A DNA stretch of 55,108 bases from Paludibacteraceae bacterium (GCA_017527905.1 JAFXPK010000049.1:1-55108); one strand, 5' to 3'. Counted from the first letter of the stretch, positions 1 through 8,554 are shown. The notes: generated by a model not told the origin, from the letters alone. Numbers and translations: made by a program.

Positions 1-23
1 CTCTCTTCGTCCCCACCGGGCCT

Positions 24-47
24 CCGTCCGAGGGGGCTTTTCGTTTC
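24..47 (+). terminator. possible rho-independent terminator of an off-window gene
   Basis: A GC-rich imperfect inverted repeat (GCCTC ... GAGGGGGC) is followed on the plus strand by TTTTCGTTT. It would end a rightward gene lying left of the window. The stem is imperfect, so this is a weak call. Confidence 0.3.
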
Positions 48-59
48 CGAAAGCGGGTG

Positions 60-91
60 CAAAAGTACGGCGCTTCTCGTTTCCCGCCAAA
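60..91 (-). promoter_or_regulatory. Bacteroidetes-type promoter firing left, out of the window
   Basis: Read on the minus strand, TTTG (88-91), a 20-nt spacer and TACTTTTG (60-67) fit the Bacteroidetes primary sigma consensus (TTTG, 19-21 nt, TAnnTTTG). No leftward gene remains within the window, so it probably serves a gene beyond the left edge. Confidence 0.5.
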
Positions 92-183
92 TCTTTTCAC
101 ATCTTTTTTTCGCTCTTTTTCACAATACGCTGTGTTTCAGCTAGAAAAATTTTAGGAAGGTTATGCAAGATTCACGCCAACTG

Positions 184-711
184 TCACATACTTTTCAGAA
201 GTGCGTCCAAAGTTCCCGCATAGTCATCGTCTATCAAGACAATATTCTCCCCAAATGCCTCGCATCCCTCCCTGAAAGCCCGGTTATCACGCTTCAGATC
301 ACAGGCGGTCAATGCGCAAGCCTCTAGCCTACTCTCCACCACCGACTCCATGCTTAGGATCTCGTCCAAATGGGTCTCAATGTAACGGTCCGTCATCACC
401 AAACAGACGTAACGAATGGAGGAGAGATAACGCTCATCGAAATCCTTTCGCCAATCAAAAGGGATGTAACAACCTTCAACGATCAAGTCCTGACGGTTTT
501 CAACCGCTGTCTTGACCATCTCACGGACCACAGGCCATAGGTACTCCGTCAACGCATCGTCGTCTTCCGGGGTAAGCCGGGTGTAACCACTGCGTATCAG
601 CCCCATCTTCAGGTGGTCGATGCAGAGATAGGGGCACTTGTATTTCTCAAGCAACCGCTGGGCGAGCAAGGTCTTGCCCGTATGCGAGGCGCCTGAAACC
701 AGTATAATCAT
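184..711 (-). CDS. P-loop kinase / AAA-type ATP-binding protein
   Basis: A 175-residue soluble protein with an N-terminal Walker A motif (GASHTGKT, residues 7-14) right after a hydrophobic strand (MIILVS). This is the layout of small nucleotide- or metabolite-kinase-like P-loop proteins, including 2-phosphoglycerate-kinase-like and zeta-toxin-like families. An acidic patch (LIVEGCYIPFDW) and a C-terminal LIDDDY segment are consistent with a kinase fold. The start is supported by a strong Shine-Dalgarno-like AGGAGAGG (714-721), unusual in this phylum. It lies 63 nt downstream of the flavin-reductase-like gene on the same strand and may be cotranscribed. Substrate unknown; the P-loop assignment is solid, the subfamily is not. 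Confidence 0.75.
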   Translation of the reverse strand: MIILVSGASHTGKTLLAQRLLEKYKCPYLCIDHLKMGLIRSGYTRLTPEDDDALTEYLWPVVREMVKTAVENRQDLIVEGCYIPFDWRKDFDERYLSSIRYVCLVMTDRYIETHLDEILSMESVVESRLEACALTACDLKRDNRAFREGCEAFGENIVLIDDDYAGTLDALLKSM

Positions 712-774
712 ATCCTCTCCTAAAATCGTTTAAGACAAAACGGAAGCTGGCCATGAAGGGAGCCACGAAACAGC

Positions 775-1404
775 CTATTTCCTTTTCCAAGCCCCGATGA
801 TTTCGCCGATGTAGATGGTATGGATGCCTGCATTGGATTTGCCGTACCACTCCTTTGGGGTATTGTTCCGGAAGTCCTGCTCAGCCTGATGCCAAGCGGT
901 CATGGTCTCACACTCGAGGACCATGGAGGCCTCCTCGTAGTAAGGGGTACCGTGCTCAGTATAGGCCACATGCAGGTTAAGGGCAGCCGCCTTGTCTCCA
1001 TCACGACCGCTGTTGGAACCCATATATTTCCACACCTCCGGGTTATCGAACTGCATCACCGTAAAGCGAGGATATTTCTCCATGAATTCGTAAGTATAGC
1101 GTGCGGGTGCCACATAGACGGTCACCGCCGGACGGTCATGTCCGAGGTAATTGCCGATAGCGCCCCACCCGATGGTCATCGCATTGCTCTGCGCCGTGTC
1201 GCCACAGCAGAGGATAAGGTTCTCCGTGAACCAGGTGAAACCGTTCTTCTCAAACGATTCCTGCACATTGAAGGGCGTCAACACGCCTTGTTCCTCCACA
1301 ACGGCTTGGGGTTCCTCCGCCACCGGGGTGTTCGTCTCTTCTTGTTTCGGCTGAGCACAACCAATCATACACAGACTCAAAAAACCGATCATTAAATGTT
1401 TCAT
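775..1404 (-). CDS. flavin-reductase-like lipoprotein
   Basis: A 209-residue lipoprotein. The ATG at 1404 gives a classic signal ending in the lipobox MIGC; an upstream alternative codon at 1434 would spoil the signal peptide. After a short proline/glutamate-rich linker, the body resembles the flavin reductase / pyridoxamine-phosphate-oxidase-like split-barrel family: a segment reading N-A-M-T-I-G-W-G-A-I-G, then P-A-V-T-V-Y-V-A-P-A-R-Y-T, is the usual signature (SNAMTxGW, RPxxxVxVxPxRYT). Such proteins bind FMN. Being lipid-anchored is unusual for the family and suggests a periplasmic or envelope redox role, which is inference. Neighbour: a P-loop kinase 63 nt downstream. Confidence 0.75.
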   Translation of the reverse strand: MKHLMIGFLSLCMIGCAQPKQEETNTPVAEEPQAVVEEQGVLTPFNVQESFEKNGFTWFTENLILCCGDTAQSNAMTIGWGAIGNYLGHDRPAVTVYVAPARYTYEFMEKYPRFTVMQFDNPEVWKYMGSNSGRDGDKAAALNLHVAYTEHGTPYYEEASMVLECETMTAWHQAEQDFRNNTPKEWYGKSNAGIHTIYIGEIIGAWKRK

Positions 1405-1496
1405 GGCACAATGAATTTTAAGGCAGATACTCAAGGATCCACCGCTTTTGTAAAATATTAGCCGGAAATCAATTTACTTTAAATTTCACGATGATA

Positions 1497-1526
1497 CAAA
1501 ATTAGATATTTCCTCACAAATTCAAA
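1497..1526 (-). promoter_or_regulatory. promoter of the flavin-reductase-like lipoprotein
   Basis: On the minus strand, TAATTTTG (1497-1504) is preceded by TTTG (1523-1526) with an 18-nt spacer. The implied leader to the ATG at 1404 is about 90 nt. Confidence 0.45.
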
Positions 1527-1530
1527 GAAA

Positions 1531-1609
1531 TTACTATTTAACTATTTACGATTTACTATTTAATGAATCGAGGTTATTTACTATTTAACTATTTACGATT
1601 TACTATTTT
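1531..1609. repeat. AT-rich intergenic repeat, two copies
   Basis: Two near-identical copies (1531-1561 and 1577-1609) of an element containing TTTAACTATTTACGATTTAC. The reverse complement recurs at 24239-24273, 37762-37779 and 37939-37968, always between genes. Function unknown. Confidence 0.7.
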
Positions 1610-1663
1610 ATTGATTTTAAGTGATTTATAATCAAAAATAAGCAAATCCACAACTCTTAATTT

Positions 1664-1720
1664 CCCCAGGGTGATACCCTGGGCTTGATAACGTGTTGCC
1701 CCTTTGGGGCGGACAATGAA
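1664..1720. repeat. GC-rich palindromic intergenic repeat
   Basis: CCCAGGGTGATACCCTGGG hairpin followed about 20 nt later by a second hairpin (GCCCCTTTGGGGC). It is one member of the double-hairpin family that recurs many times in the right half of the window. Together with the AT repeats and the terminator it accounts for most of the 421-nt gap 1405-1825. Confidence 0.75.
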
Positions 1721-1770
1721 CAGTATAGTACTATTAACTATTATCTCTTAATTTTTCAACTCTTAACTTT

Positions 1771-1804
1771 AAAAAGGGATAAGAGAGGAGCCCCCTCTTA
1801 TCCC
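1771..1804 (-). terminator. rho-independent terminator of the metal-uptake operon
   Basis: A perfect 10-bp stem (GGGATAAGAG / CTCTTATCCC, 1776-1804) is followed on the minus strand by TTTTT. It sits 21 nt past the last gene of the leftward operon. Confidence 0.8.
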
Positions 1805-1825
1805 TCAAAACTAATTTCCCAAAAA

Positions 1826-3046
1826 TTATTTTTCAAAGCTGTAAAAGAACGAAGGGAAACCCGTAACCGTTATCAACTTTGTCTCGATGGCTCCTGTTTT
1901 AGGGTCATATGTGCAGAAACCGTTGTATTCGTCGTTGGCGGATCCATAAACGATTTTCCCTTTGTGGATACCCATGGCGATACCATGTCCATTGGAATGA
2001 GGGAGTCCGTCGATCACCTTTACGGTTTTATTGTAGAGGTCAACGATCACAGGCGCACCCGTACGAGCGGTAAAGGTGTTGGTGTTCTCAGGATCTAAGC
2101 CCAACGCATACCCATAGGCATACAGGATACCGTTAGAAGTGTACTGGCACTTCGCCAGGATGTTGAGGTAGTCGCACTTCAGTCCATCCACCTTCGTGTT
2201 GGAGAGATTGAACGTGTAGCTAGCGTCGAAATCCGTCTCACCCTTTTTGATGCGGGCGATACCTGCGTCAAGGCCAGGAATGTAGCCGAAGGAGCCCACG
2301 CAATTGATGTAGAGGTCTCCGTTCTCGTCCTCGAAGATAGACTGGTTATCGATCGGGCGGGTTGGTCCGCAGATGCCGAGCGACGTGTTACGGATCCGTT
2401 TGATGAAACTATCGTCCGACACATTGTAGAGTGCCATCTCGATAGCGTTCTCCACCGGCATCCACTGTGAATTGTACTGCTCCAAGGCGACGTAGAGGAT
2501 GTTGTCACGGACATACAACGCACCCGGATAAGCGGAGACGCCCTCATTGTGAAGGGAGGAGAGGTCAATCCTAGAGATCTCCTTCATCGTGGATGGATTG
2601 AAGGCGATGATCAGATCCAAACTCTGGCAACACACGTAAGCCTTCTCGGAGCTTGCCTCCACCACGATCGCCGCACTCGAATTGGCAGGGAGCATCATCG
2701 AACCCTTGAGTTCAAGCTGCTGCGAGCCATTGAGGATGTAACGCTTCAGCTTCAGCTCCGTTCCTCCCATATAATCAGGGAAGACATAGATGTTGCCGCT
2801 TGGGCAGACACACGGATAGGAACCGAATCCAAGCGGTATAGCGTTCTTGTTGTCGTAGTTGACACCACCACTGAATGTGCTTATGGCCTGCAAATAGCCG
2901 CTTCCGCTATCACCGGACGGGTTGGTGACCGTAGTAGAAAAAAGGATTTTTCCTGACGCAGACGATGAATCGCCTTCATCTTCTTTTTCACACGCAGTAA
3001 ACATACCCGCAAAGGCCAATGATAATAATAAATACTTGGTTTTCAT
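1826..3046 (-). CDS. DUF4374-like surface lipoprotein, beta-propeller (XusB-like)
   Basis: A 406-residue lipoprotein with signal peptide and lipidated Cys19. The residues right after it (E-K-E-D-E) fit the Bacteroidetes lipoprotein export signal (K followed by acidic residues), so surface exposure is likely. The body consists of repeating short beta-strand units (for example residues 45-60, 100-175, 240-300), as expected of a seven-bladed propeller of the DUF4374 type. In Bacteroides, DUF4374 protein XusB works with TonB receptor XusA in taking up xenosiderophore-bound iron. Here it is the last gene of a four-gene operon, 57 nt after a TonB receptor. Family call is by overall resemblance; the cargo (iron, zinc or haem chelate) cannot be read from sequence. 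Confidence 0.65.
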   Translation of the reverse strand: MKTKYLLLSLAFAGMFTACEKEDEGDSSSASGKILFSTTVTNPSGDSGSGYLQAISTFSGGVNYDNKNAIPLGFGSYPCVCPSGNIYVFPDYMGGTELKLKRYILNGSQQLELKGSMMLPANSSAAIVVEASSEKAYVCCQSLDLIIAFNPSTMKEISRIDLSSLHNEGVSAYPGALYVRDNILYVALEQYNSQWMPVENAIEMALYNVSDDSFIKRIRNTSLGICGPTRPIDNQSIFEDENGDLYINCVGSFGYIPGLDAGIARIKKGETDFDASYTFNLSNTKVDGLKCDYLNILAKCQYTSNGILYAYGYALGLDPENTNTFTARTGAPVIVDLYNKTVKVIDGLPHSNGHGIAMGIHKGKIVYGSANDEYNGFCTYDPKTGAIETKLITVTGFPSFFYSFEK

Positions 3047-3103
3047 CTGTTTAAATAATTATAGTATATATATAAAAACTAATTCACTCGTTGCCTTCCC
3101 CTA

Positions 3104-5230
3104 TCATTTCATCACATACCGCACCTTGAAAGAGAAGTTTCTGCCTGGAAGTGGGCGGTTGAGGTCCGAATAGACCTTCTGGTCGGTCAGGTTCTTCACC
3201 TTGAAGGAGAGCGTCCAACTATCCCTCTTGAAGCTATGCTCGATTCCCGCATCGAAGGTGAGGGAGGTAGGGATCTTCCTATCCTGGTACTTGCTCATCT
3301 CGAAATCGTAGAAGTACTCGTGGACGTAGGAAGCGTCCACCAAGAAGCGGCTGTTTTGTCCCTTTCCACCGAACAGATTCTCCTTGTGCAGTTCGAATCC
3401 GAAATTGGCAAGCACAAAAGGGATATTAGGCATTCGTTTGTTGTAGGTTGGATTGGGAGAGGAAGAACCAGTTTCATGCTCACGCTTGTCGCGGAGGTCC
3501 TGATAGGTGGCGTTGGCGTAGAGGTAGAGCGCACGGGCGACATCCCCCTTGAACTCGAACTCGACGCCCTTGGTGCGCACGGTTCCGAAATTAGCGTAAC
3601 GGGCCATGCAAGGAATCATATCCGCCTGGTAACGGATCATGTCCTGCAACTCATTGAGGAAATAATTCCCCTCGATCTCTATGAATCCATACTTATGGTT
3701 ACGATGGTAAAGCAGACCGGCATTGAGTCCGTTGCAACGCTCCGGCCTGAGGTCTGTGGCTGGGAGGATCGAGTAACCGTTGCCCACCAGTTCCTCCGAT
3801 GTAGGGATCCTCACCTCCGAACTGAAGGAGGCTTTCGCCAGCAACTTTTTTGTTAACTTATAGCGCAATGATTCGCTACCACCCCAGTAGTTACGGTTCA
3901 GGCTGATATCCTTCGGACTGTTGATGAAGGTATACTCCAGCACCTTGGTGTCGGAAGAGAAGTTGAAGTTCTTGACGGTGGTGGCGCTCATGAATTTACC
4001 ATCGAACAGCGTCAGGTCGTACGAGAAGCCCACGGTGAAACTGGACATGCGGCTCGGGAAGTTCGTCTGATAGCCGAAAGAGAGGTCCATCAGCTCATTC
4101 TCAGGCTTCTGCCTTGTCTGGGTGGCATAGAGGTTGAGGTTGAAGGTGCTATGCTTGTTCAGGAGATAGTTCAGATTCAGTTTGGAGACAATATCGTGGG
4201 TCCGGTTGTCCGAATCGGAAGCGTAGTTGCCTTGTTCCCCACCATAGGCGGAGACTGAGTTATAGCGGGTTCCATCCCAGTCGTAGCGATACTTGGCGGC
4301 ATCATAGAGACCGTTTTGTCCATAGCTATAGCAAGCGCTGAAATCGAAGTCGAGGCCATCGAACAGGAAATTGTCCCGCTTGAGCGTGATGGCGCTGATT
4401 CCGGCCTGCCCATGCGTGTACGCCTCACGGATATCGAAGTCGATGCCTTGGATTTGTGCGTTCGTCGCCGTGTAGATAAGTTCCAGTTTAGCCTCGTCGA
4501 AGTACCATTTCGTGGCCTTGAGCGACCCTCCGACCATGGCCTTCTTAAAGCGGTCGTGGTCACGTTTCACAACACGGTTGTCCAAATTGGGCAGCTCCAT
4601 CTCATAGCTGTTGTCGGAGTAGGTGAGCACACCACCTAGACCGAACTGCAGACCCGTCTTCTTGTTGTTACGCTTGAAGGCGGAGTTCAGCTTATGGGTG
4701 TTGAAGGAGGCTATCTCGTAGCTGGCGTCCAAGTATACGGGCGGATATTCCTTGGTTACGACATTCACCGCACCACCCAATGCGGAGCCTCCGAAGCGGT
4801 AAGGCACGATTCCCTTGTAAATCTCTATGCGTTCGATCATGTCGGTCGGCACATCGTTCAGCGACATATAATCGCTCAATTGCCCGATGGCGGCCTCATC
4901 GATGTAGATACCCATGCGTTTCCCCTCCAGTCCACGCACCGAGATCCTCGAGGCGCTACCCACACCGCCCGTGTTGCGCACGGTAATACCTGTCGTGCGG
5001 GCCAAGGCATCGTTAATATTGGTGGAAGTACCCTCCAACTGTTTGATGGAGAGGACCGATACGGGCATGGTCGCCTCGCGCATCTCACGTATTTCGTTGC
5101 GTCCCACAACCGTCACTCCCTCTATTAATTCGAAGTAATCTGCGGCATCCTCCTGCGCATATGCGTTTGCGAACACCAACAGCATCATCACTGCAATAAA
5201 CCTTCTACTTGTTTTCAACTGCATCTTCAT
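3104..5230 (-). CDS. TonB-dependent outer membrane receptor
   Basis: A 708-residue outer membrane receptor. A signal peptide (to about residue 25, ANAYA-Q) is followed directly by a short TonB-box-like stretch and the plug domain (about 45-160; it contains S-V-R-G-L-E-G-K-R-M, Y-I-D-E, and G-S-A-L-G-G-A-V-N-V-V-T), then a 22-strand barrel. It lacks the N-terminal carboxypeptidase-D-like extension of SusC proteins, so it belongs with siderophore/cobalamin/metal receptors. It follows the ZIP gene by 39 nt and precedes the DUF4374 lipoprotein by 57 nt. The lipoprotein probably acts as a surface lid or substrate-capture partner. Substrate inferred to be a metal complex because of the ZIP neighbour. 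Confidence 0.92.
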   Translation of the reverse strand: MKMQLKTSRRFIAVMMLLVFANAYAQEDAADYFELIEGVTVVGRNEIREMREATMPVSVLSIKQLEGTSTNINDALARTTGITVRNTGGVGSASRISVRGLEGKRMGIYIDEAAIGQLSDYMSLNDVPTDMIERIEIYKGIVPYRFGGSALGGAVNVVTKEYPPVYLDASYEIASFNTHKLNSAFKRNNKKTGLQFGLGGVLTYSDNSYEMELPNLDNRVVKRDHDRFKKAMVGGSLKATKWYFDEAKLELIYTATNAQIQGIDFDIREAYTHGQAGISAITLKRDNFLFDGLDFDFSACYSYGQNGLYDAAKYRYDWDGTRYNSVSAYGGEQGNYASDSDNRTHDIVSKLNLNYLLNKHSTFNLNLYATQTRQKPENELMDLSFGYQTNFPSRMSSFTVGFSYDLTLFDGKFMSATTVKNFNFSSDTKVLEYTFINSPKDISLNRNYWGGSESLRYKLTKKLLAKASFSSEVRIPTSEELVGNGYSILPATDLRPERCNGLNAGLLYHRNHKYGFIEIEGNYFLNELQDMIRYQADMIPCMARYANFGTVRTKGVEFEFKGDVARALYLYANATYQDLRDKREHETGSSSPNPTYNKRMPNIPFVLANFGFELHKENLFGGKGQNSRFLVDASYVHEYFYDFEMSKYQDRKIPTSLTFDAGIEHSFKRDSWTLSFKVKNLTDQKVYSDLNRPLPGRNFSFKVRYVMK

Positions 5231-5269
5231 CTTTGTCTAAAATTATCTGATTATTTTTCTAGCAATAAA

Positions 5270-6040
5270 TTACAAATCCGCACCAAAGGTTAAGGGGACT
5301 TGGTCCAGCACCATCATCAGGGCAAAGCCCAAAGCGAATCCGATGGTGCCGAGGTTAGAGTGTTTGCCCTGCGACGCCTCAGGAATAAGTTCCTCTATGA
5401 CCACATAGAGCATGGCTCCGGCGGCGAAGCTGAGCAGATAGGGCATGGCCTTCGTGGCGAACGAGGCCAGCAGTATCACTAGGGCTCCACCGATGGGCTC
5501 CACCACCCCGCTCAACGTGCCTACGCCAAAGGCTTTGAGCCGGCTGTTGCCCGCACTGCGGAGGGGCATCGATATGATGGCGCCTTCCGGGACGTTCTGG
5601 ATCGCGATGCCCAAGGAGAGCGCCAACGCCTCCGCCATGCTGAACTGGGAAGATGAGGCCCCAGCGATCGCCACACCCACCGCCATCCCTTCCGGGAAGT
5701 TATGGATGGTCACCGCCAACGCCAACATGGTGGTTCGGGAGAGTTTGCTCATGGGTCCCTCCTGCCCTCCCTTAGGATGCATGTGTGGAGTGGCGAGGTC
5801 GATCAGGAAGAGGAAGGCGAACCCTCCCAACAACGCTAACGTGACCGGTCCGATGTTTCCCATCTCAAGGGCAGGGATGATCAAAGACCAGACAGCGGCC
5901 GCCACCATCACACCAGAGGCGAAACCCAGCAACGCCTTCTGAGGCAGTTCGGGTATCTCTTTCTTCATGAAGAAGACAAAAGCCGCTCCTAATGTGGTGC
6001 CTAAAAACGGAATCAGCAGGGCTACGACGATGGCAGTCAT
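5270..6040 (-). CDS. ZIP-family divalent metal transporter
   Basis: A 256-residue polytopic membrane protein (eight predicted helices). It carries both metal-site signatures of ZIP transporters: H-N-F-P-E-G (about residues 112-117) in helix IV and N-V-P-E-G (about 148-152) in helix V, plus a cytoplasmic His-containing loop (PHMHPKGG, near residue 88). ZIP proteins import Zn, Fe or Mn across the inner membrane. It resembles the GufA-like branch. It is the second gene of the operon and supplies the inner-membrane step that a TonB receptor alone would lack. Confidence 0.93.
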   Translation of the reverse strand: MTAIVVALLIPFLGTTLGAAFVFFMKKEIPELPQKALLGFASGVMVAAAVWSLIIPALEMGNIGPVTLALLGGFAFLFLIDLATPHMHPKGGQEGPMSKLSRTTMLALAVTIHNFPEGMAVGVAIAGASSSQFSMAEALALSLGIAIQNVPEGAIISMPLRSAGNSRLKAFGVGTLSGVVEPIGGALVILLASFATKAMPYLLSFAAGAMLYVVIEELIPEASQGKHSNLGTIGFALGFALMMVLDQVPLTFGADL

Positions 6041-6057
6041 AAGTGCTCGTCGTTAGG

Positions 6058-6453
6058 TCATTGTCCCTTCATCTCACGACGTGAGAAGAGGAACAGATAG
6101 ATGCCCGCCACGATCATCACGGGATGAATCATCAACTGCACCGGATTGAACTCGACGATGAGCTCCGACGCATGCAGGATATTGAATACCATCATCAGAG
6201 TGGCAAGCACCATGTTGATGAGACGCATCGTCTTGTTCGAACGATACTGCATGCATAAGAGCCCACACATCGGCACGATGAACGAGAGACCAATCATGAA
6301 GGCGATCATCCCCACGGAGACTTCACCCGTCGCATCAGGCATCGCAATGTTCGCCCCCCAAAAGGCAGGCAACATGTCAGCCAACATGTGCATGGCGAAA
6401 CCCACCATGATCACTACCCACATAAATGACACTTTACTTATTTCTTTTTCCAT
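6058..6453 (-). CDS. small four-helix membrane protein of unknown function
   Basis: 131 residues with four predicted membrane helices (about 10-30, 47-68, 77-96, 102-122). There is a His/Met-rich first half (FAMHMLADMLPAFWG) and a His in helix three (ILHASE). It is the first gene of the metal operon, 17 nt upstream of the ZIP gene. Met and His in membrane helices could suggest metal contact, but this is speculative. Family not recognised. Confidence 0.75.
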   Translation of the reverse strand: MEKEISKVSFMWVVIMVGFAMHMLADMLPAFWGANIAMPDATGEVSVGMIAFMIGLSFIVPMCGLLCMQYRSNKTMRLINMVLATLMMVFNILHASELIVEFNPVQLMIHPVMIVAGIYLFLFSRREMKGQ

Positions 6454-6515
6454 GACTTATTGTTATTAACCATTTGACTATAATTGAATTCAATTTCCAC
6501 TGAGTTTTTCGGGCG

Positions 6516-6523
6516 CAAAAGTA
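6516..6523 (-). promoter_or_regulatory. -7 box of the metal-uptake operon promoter
   Basis: Minus-strand TACTTTTG matches TAnnTTTG and leaves a leader of roughly 55 nt before the ATG at 6453. No good -33 match was found. The rest of the 314-nt gap (6454-6767) shows nothing else I can name. Confidence 0.4.
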
Positions 6524-6767
6524 GAGGTTTGGCAGGCGGGCGGGAATCACCACAAATGAGTATTTTTAGGGGCTTATTCACCATTTTTGCGGGTCATGTC
6601 CATGCGCAGCCTCCCCTGCCCCTCCGCGAGGAAATATATCGGAGGAGGAGTCACCAAGAAAGCAGGGGACAAAACAGATAGGCGGACCCGAACCGTTCCC
6701 GTATTTTTTTGTATCTTGCGAAAAATTTATACATGTAGATTTATATTCAACCAACAACCGGCAGATC

Positions 6768-7508
6768 ATGAAGAAGATAATCACTTGCTTATTGGCCACC
6801 TTAGGCCTGACGACAGCCTGCAGCCAGCAGAAAGCGGAGAACATGGATGTGTTTCAAACGAAGAGCGGCAAGAGCGTCACCTTCCAAGCACTGGTCCACG
6901 CCAGCATCCGCATCCAGTACGACGGCAAAGAGATTGAGATAGACCCGGTGTCCAAGCTGGGCGAACGGACAATCCCCTACGCCACCATGCCCAAGGCGGA
7001 TTATATCTTCGTGACCCATGAGCACTTCGACCACTTCGACAAGGAGGCGATCGCCACGCTCTCTTCCGACAAGACCAAGCTCATCACCAACCAACGGTGC
7101 GCCGAGATGCTCGGCAAGGGCCAGGCGATGGCCAACGGAGAGACGCTCCGCCTAACGGACGACATCACGGTCGAGGCGGTTCCAGCCTACAACACCACGG
7201 AGGGCCACCAACAGTTCCACCCGAAAGGGAGGGACAACGGCTTCATCCTCACGATCGACGGACTAAGGATCTACATCGCCGGCGACACGGAGGATATCCC
7301 TGAGATGGCGGACATCAAAGAGATAGACATCGCCTTCTTGCCTTGCAATCAACCCTTTACGATGACGACCGACCAACTGGTGCGTGCGGCGAAGATAATC
7401 AAGCCCAAGGTGGTGTTCCCATACCACTACAGCCAAACGGACGTCAGCCAACTACCCGCCCAGTTGAAGGACGAGGGGATAGAGGTCCGCATCAGGCATT
7501 ATGAGTGA
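6768..7508 (+). CDS. metallo-beta-lactamase-fold lipoprotein (UlaG/UPF0173-like)
   Basis: 246 residues. An N-terminal lipoprotein signal ends at Cys18 (TTAC-SQQ). The metal-binding motif H84-E-H86-F-D88-H89 (THEHFDHFD), then GxxG-type strand-loop segments, D-I-A-G-D-T-E-D (about 165-172) and a late H (FPYHYSQ, about 229) match the MBL-fold hydrolases of the UlaG/UPF0173 group. These bind one or two divalent metals. Substrate unknown; the lipid anchor puts it in the envelope. It stands alone, facing away from the metal operon. Confidence 0.85.
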   Translation: MKKIITCLLATLGLTTACSQQKAENMDVFQTKSGKSVTFQALVHASIRIQYDGKEIEIDPVSKLGERTIPYATMPKADYIFVTHEHFDHFDKEAIATLSSDKTKLITNQRCAEMLGKGQAMANGETLRLTDDITVEAVPAYNTTEGHQQFHPKGRDNGFILTIDGLRIYIAGDTEDIPEMADIKEIDIAFLPCNQPFTMTTDQLVRAAKIIKPKVVFPYHYSQTDVSQLPAQLKDEGIEVRIRHYE

Positions 7509-7515
7509 TACCCCT

Positions 7516-7768
7516 TTACGAGACAGACTTCCTAACGCCTGACCATATTTTTTTGAACAGAAAATATTCCACTACCGTAGCCAGTGCCGATAACACCAAA
7601 GCGATAAGCGTTTTGATGACGTAGAGATTCATGCTGTACATCTATAGGCAGTTCTGAGAGTGATGACACTTCGGTAATTGTTGTGTCATTGGCTTGTTTG
7701 TCGATAAGCAAATAAGAGCTATCTGTTGCCATAACAAGATAGCGGTCGTATGCGGCTATCGAGTCGAT
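7516..7768 (-). pseudogene. decayed 3' copy of the membrane gene at 8692-9333
   Basis: Minus-strand translation gives D-S-I-A-A-Y-D-R-Y, A-T-D-S-S-Y-L-L-I-D and S-E-L-P-I-D-V-Q in one frame. It then shifts frame and continues N-L-Y-V-I-K-T-L, ending with F-L-F-K-K-I-W-S before a TAA. All of these align with the last third of the intact gene at 8692-9333. A deletion of the segment between DVQ and NLYVIK causes the frameshift. The 5' two thirds are missing, and the fragment stops just before the 3' end of the zeta-toxin-like gene. Confidence 0.8.
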
Positions 7769-7790
7769 AGCATACGAGCATTTATTATTT

Positions 7791-8390
7791 CTATGACATA
7801 TGCAAATATATATCAGGAAAACGTCTTGAAAAATAATCAGGCAATTGTTCGCACATCAGCTGTGTTTCTCCATCCTCTATTTGGAGAAGATTTGTATATA
7901 CCTCGTTATTTACAGAATTATCCACGAAAAGAATCCTATCAAAAAAAGAGTGGTAAAGATTCAAATTTTTGTATCCCTCCTTCCATTTCAAATCTATAGT
8001 TTCGTTGTCAACAAAATGTCCATGGAACTCTGATCTGACAAGGACTCTCTCCCTTGCGATTTCTTGATTGTCTAAACAAAAGAAAATCATGTTTAACGTA
8101 TAACCCTGCTCTTTATAGATTTTTGGCCAATGCAAGGGGAAAGTGTCAAAATTCGTTTCATAACAAAAATCCAGTTTATGGTTCAATGATTCTTTTACTT
8201 GCTCCTCGAACAATTGCGTAGTCATATTCCTCGCCATCTCGTCTCTAAACTCACACTCTTGCAAAGAAGAATATATATGCAGATAAACTTTGTCATAGTC
8301 AAAAGAGACAAGACCCTCTCTCAGGAAAGAAGAAGCAAACGTGGACTTTCCCGACCCGTTACAGCCAGCTATTACAGTAAGTGTCGGCAT
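7791..8390 (-). CDS. zeta-toxin-like P-loop kinase
   Basis: 199 residues with Walker A GCNGSGKST (about 9-17), a catalytic-region acidic/aromatic stretch (SFDYDKVY), and the mid-protein Y-E-T-N-F-D-T segment typical of the zeta toxin/PezT family, which phosphorylates UDP-sugar precursors of peptidoglycan. Its ATG overlaps the stop of a 54-residue upstream ORF by one base, the usual toxin-antitoxin coupling. The gene is AT-rich compared with its neighbours. Many Bacteroidetes members of this family are annotated only as AAA ATPases, so toxicity is an inference. Confidence 0.75.
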   Translation of the reverse strand: MPTLTVIAGCNGSGKSTFASSFLREGLVSFDYDKVYLHIYSSLQECEFRDEMARNMTTQLFEEQVKESLNHKLDFCYETNFDTFPLHWPKIYKEQGYTLNMIFFCLDNQEIARERVLVRSEFHGHFVDNETIDLKWKEGYKNLNLYHSFFDRILFVDNSVNNEVYTNLLQIEDGETQLMCEQLPDYFSRRFPDIYLHMS

Positions 8391-8554
8391 TAATACCCTT
8401 TGATTTTTTTGTTAGAGAGTCGGTTCTCCCGTTTTCTTATGGCATAAAGTTCATTACGAGGGATCACTATGCTGTTGAGTATTTCCTTCGCTTTACTCAT
8501 CTGAAGAGCAATAGGCACTCCGGTGATGATTCTATCCTTGGCATTTGTTGTCAT
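8390..8554 (-). CDS. 54-residue basic protein, candidate antitoxin partner
   Basis: A short ORF: ATG at 8554 and TAA at 8390-8392, overlapping the toxin ATG by one base (TAATG). The product starts MTTNAKDRIITG, contains S-K-A-K-E-I-L-N-S and ends in a basic tail (R-K-R-E-N-R-L-S-N-K-K-I-K-G-Y). It is helical in character and strongly basic at the C-terminus. I do not recognise the family. Position, size and coupling suggest it controls or delivers the kinase. Confidence 0.65.
   Translation of the reverse strand: MTTNAKDRIITGVPIALQMSKAKEILNSIVIPRNELYAIRKRENRLSNKKIKGY

Noticed and set aside
3104..5230. SusC-type assignment for the TonB receptor
   Set aside because: It lacks the N-terminal carboxypeptidase-D-like domain, is much shorter (708 residues) and is paired with a propeller lipoprotein, not SusD.
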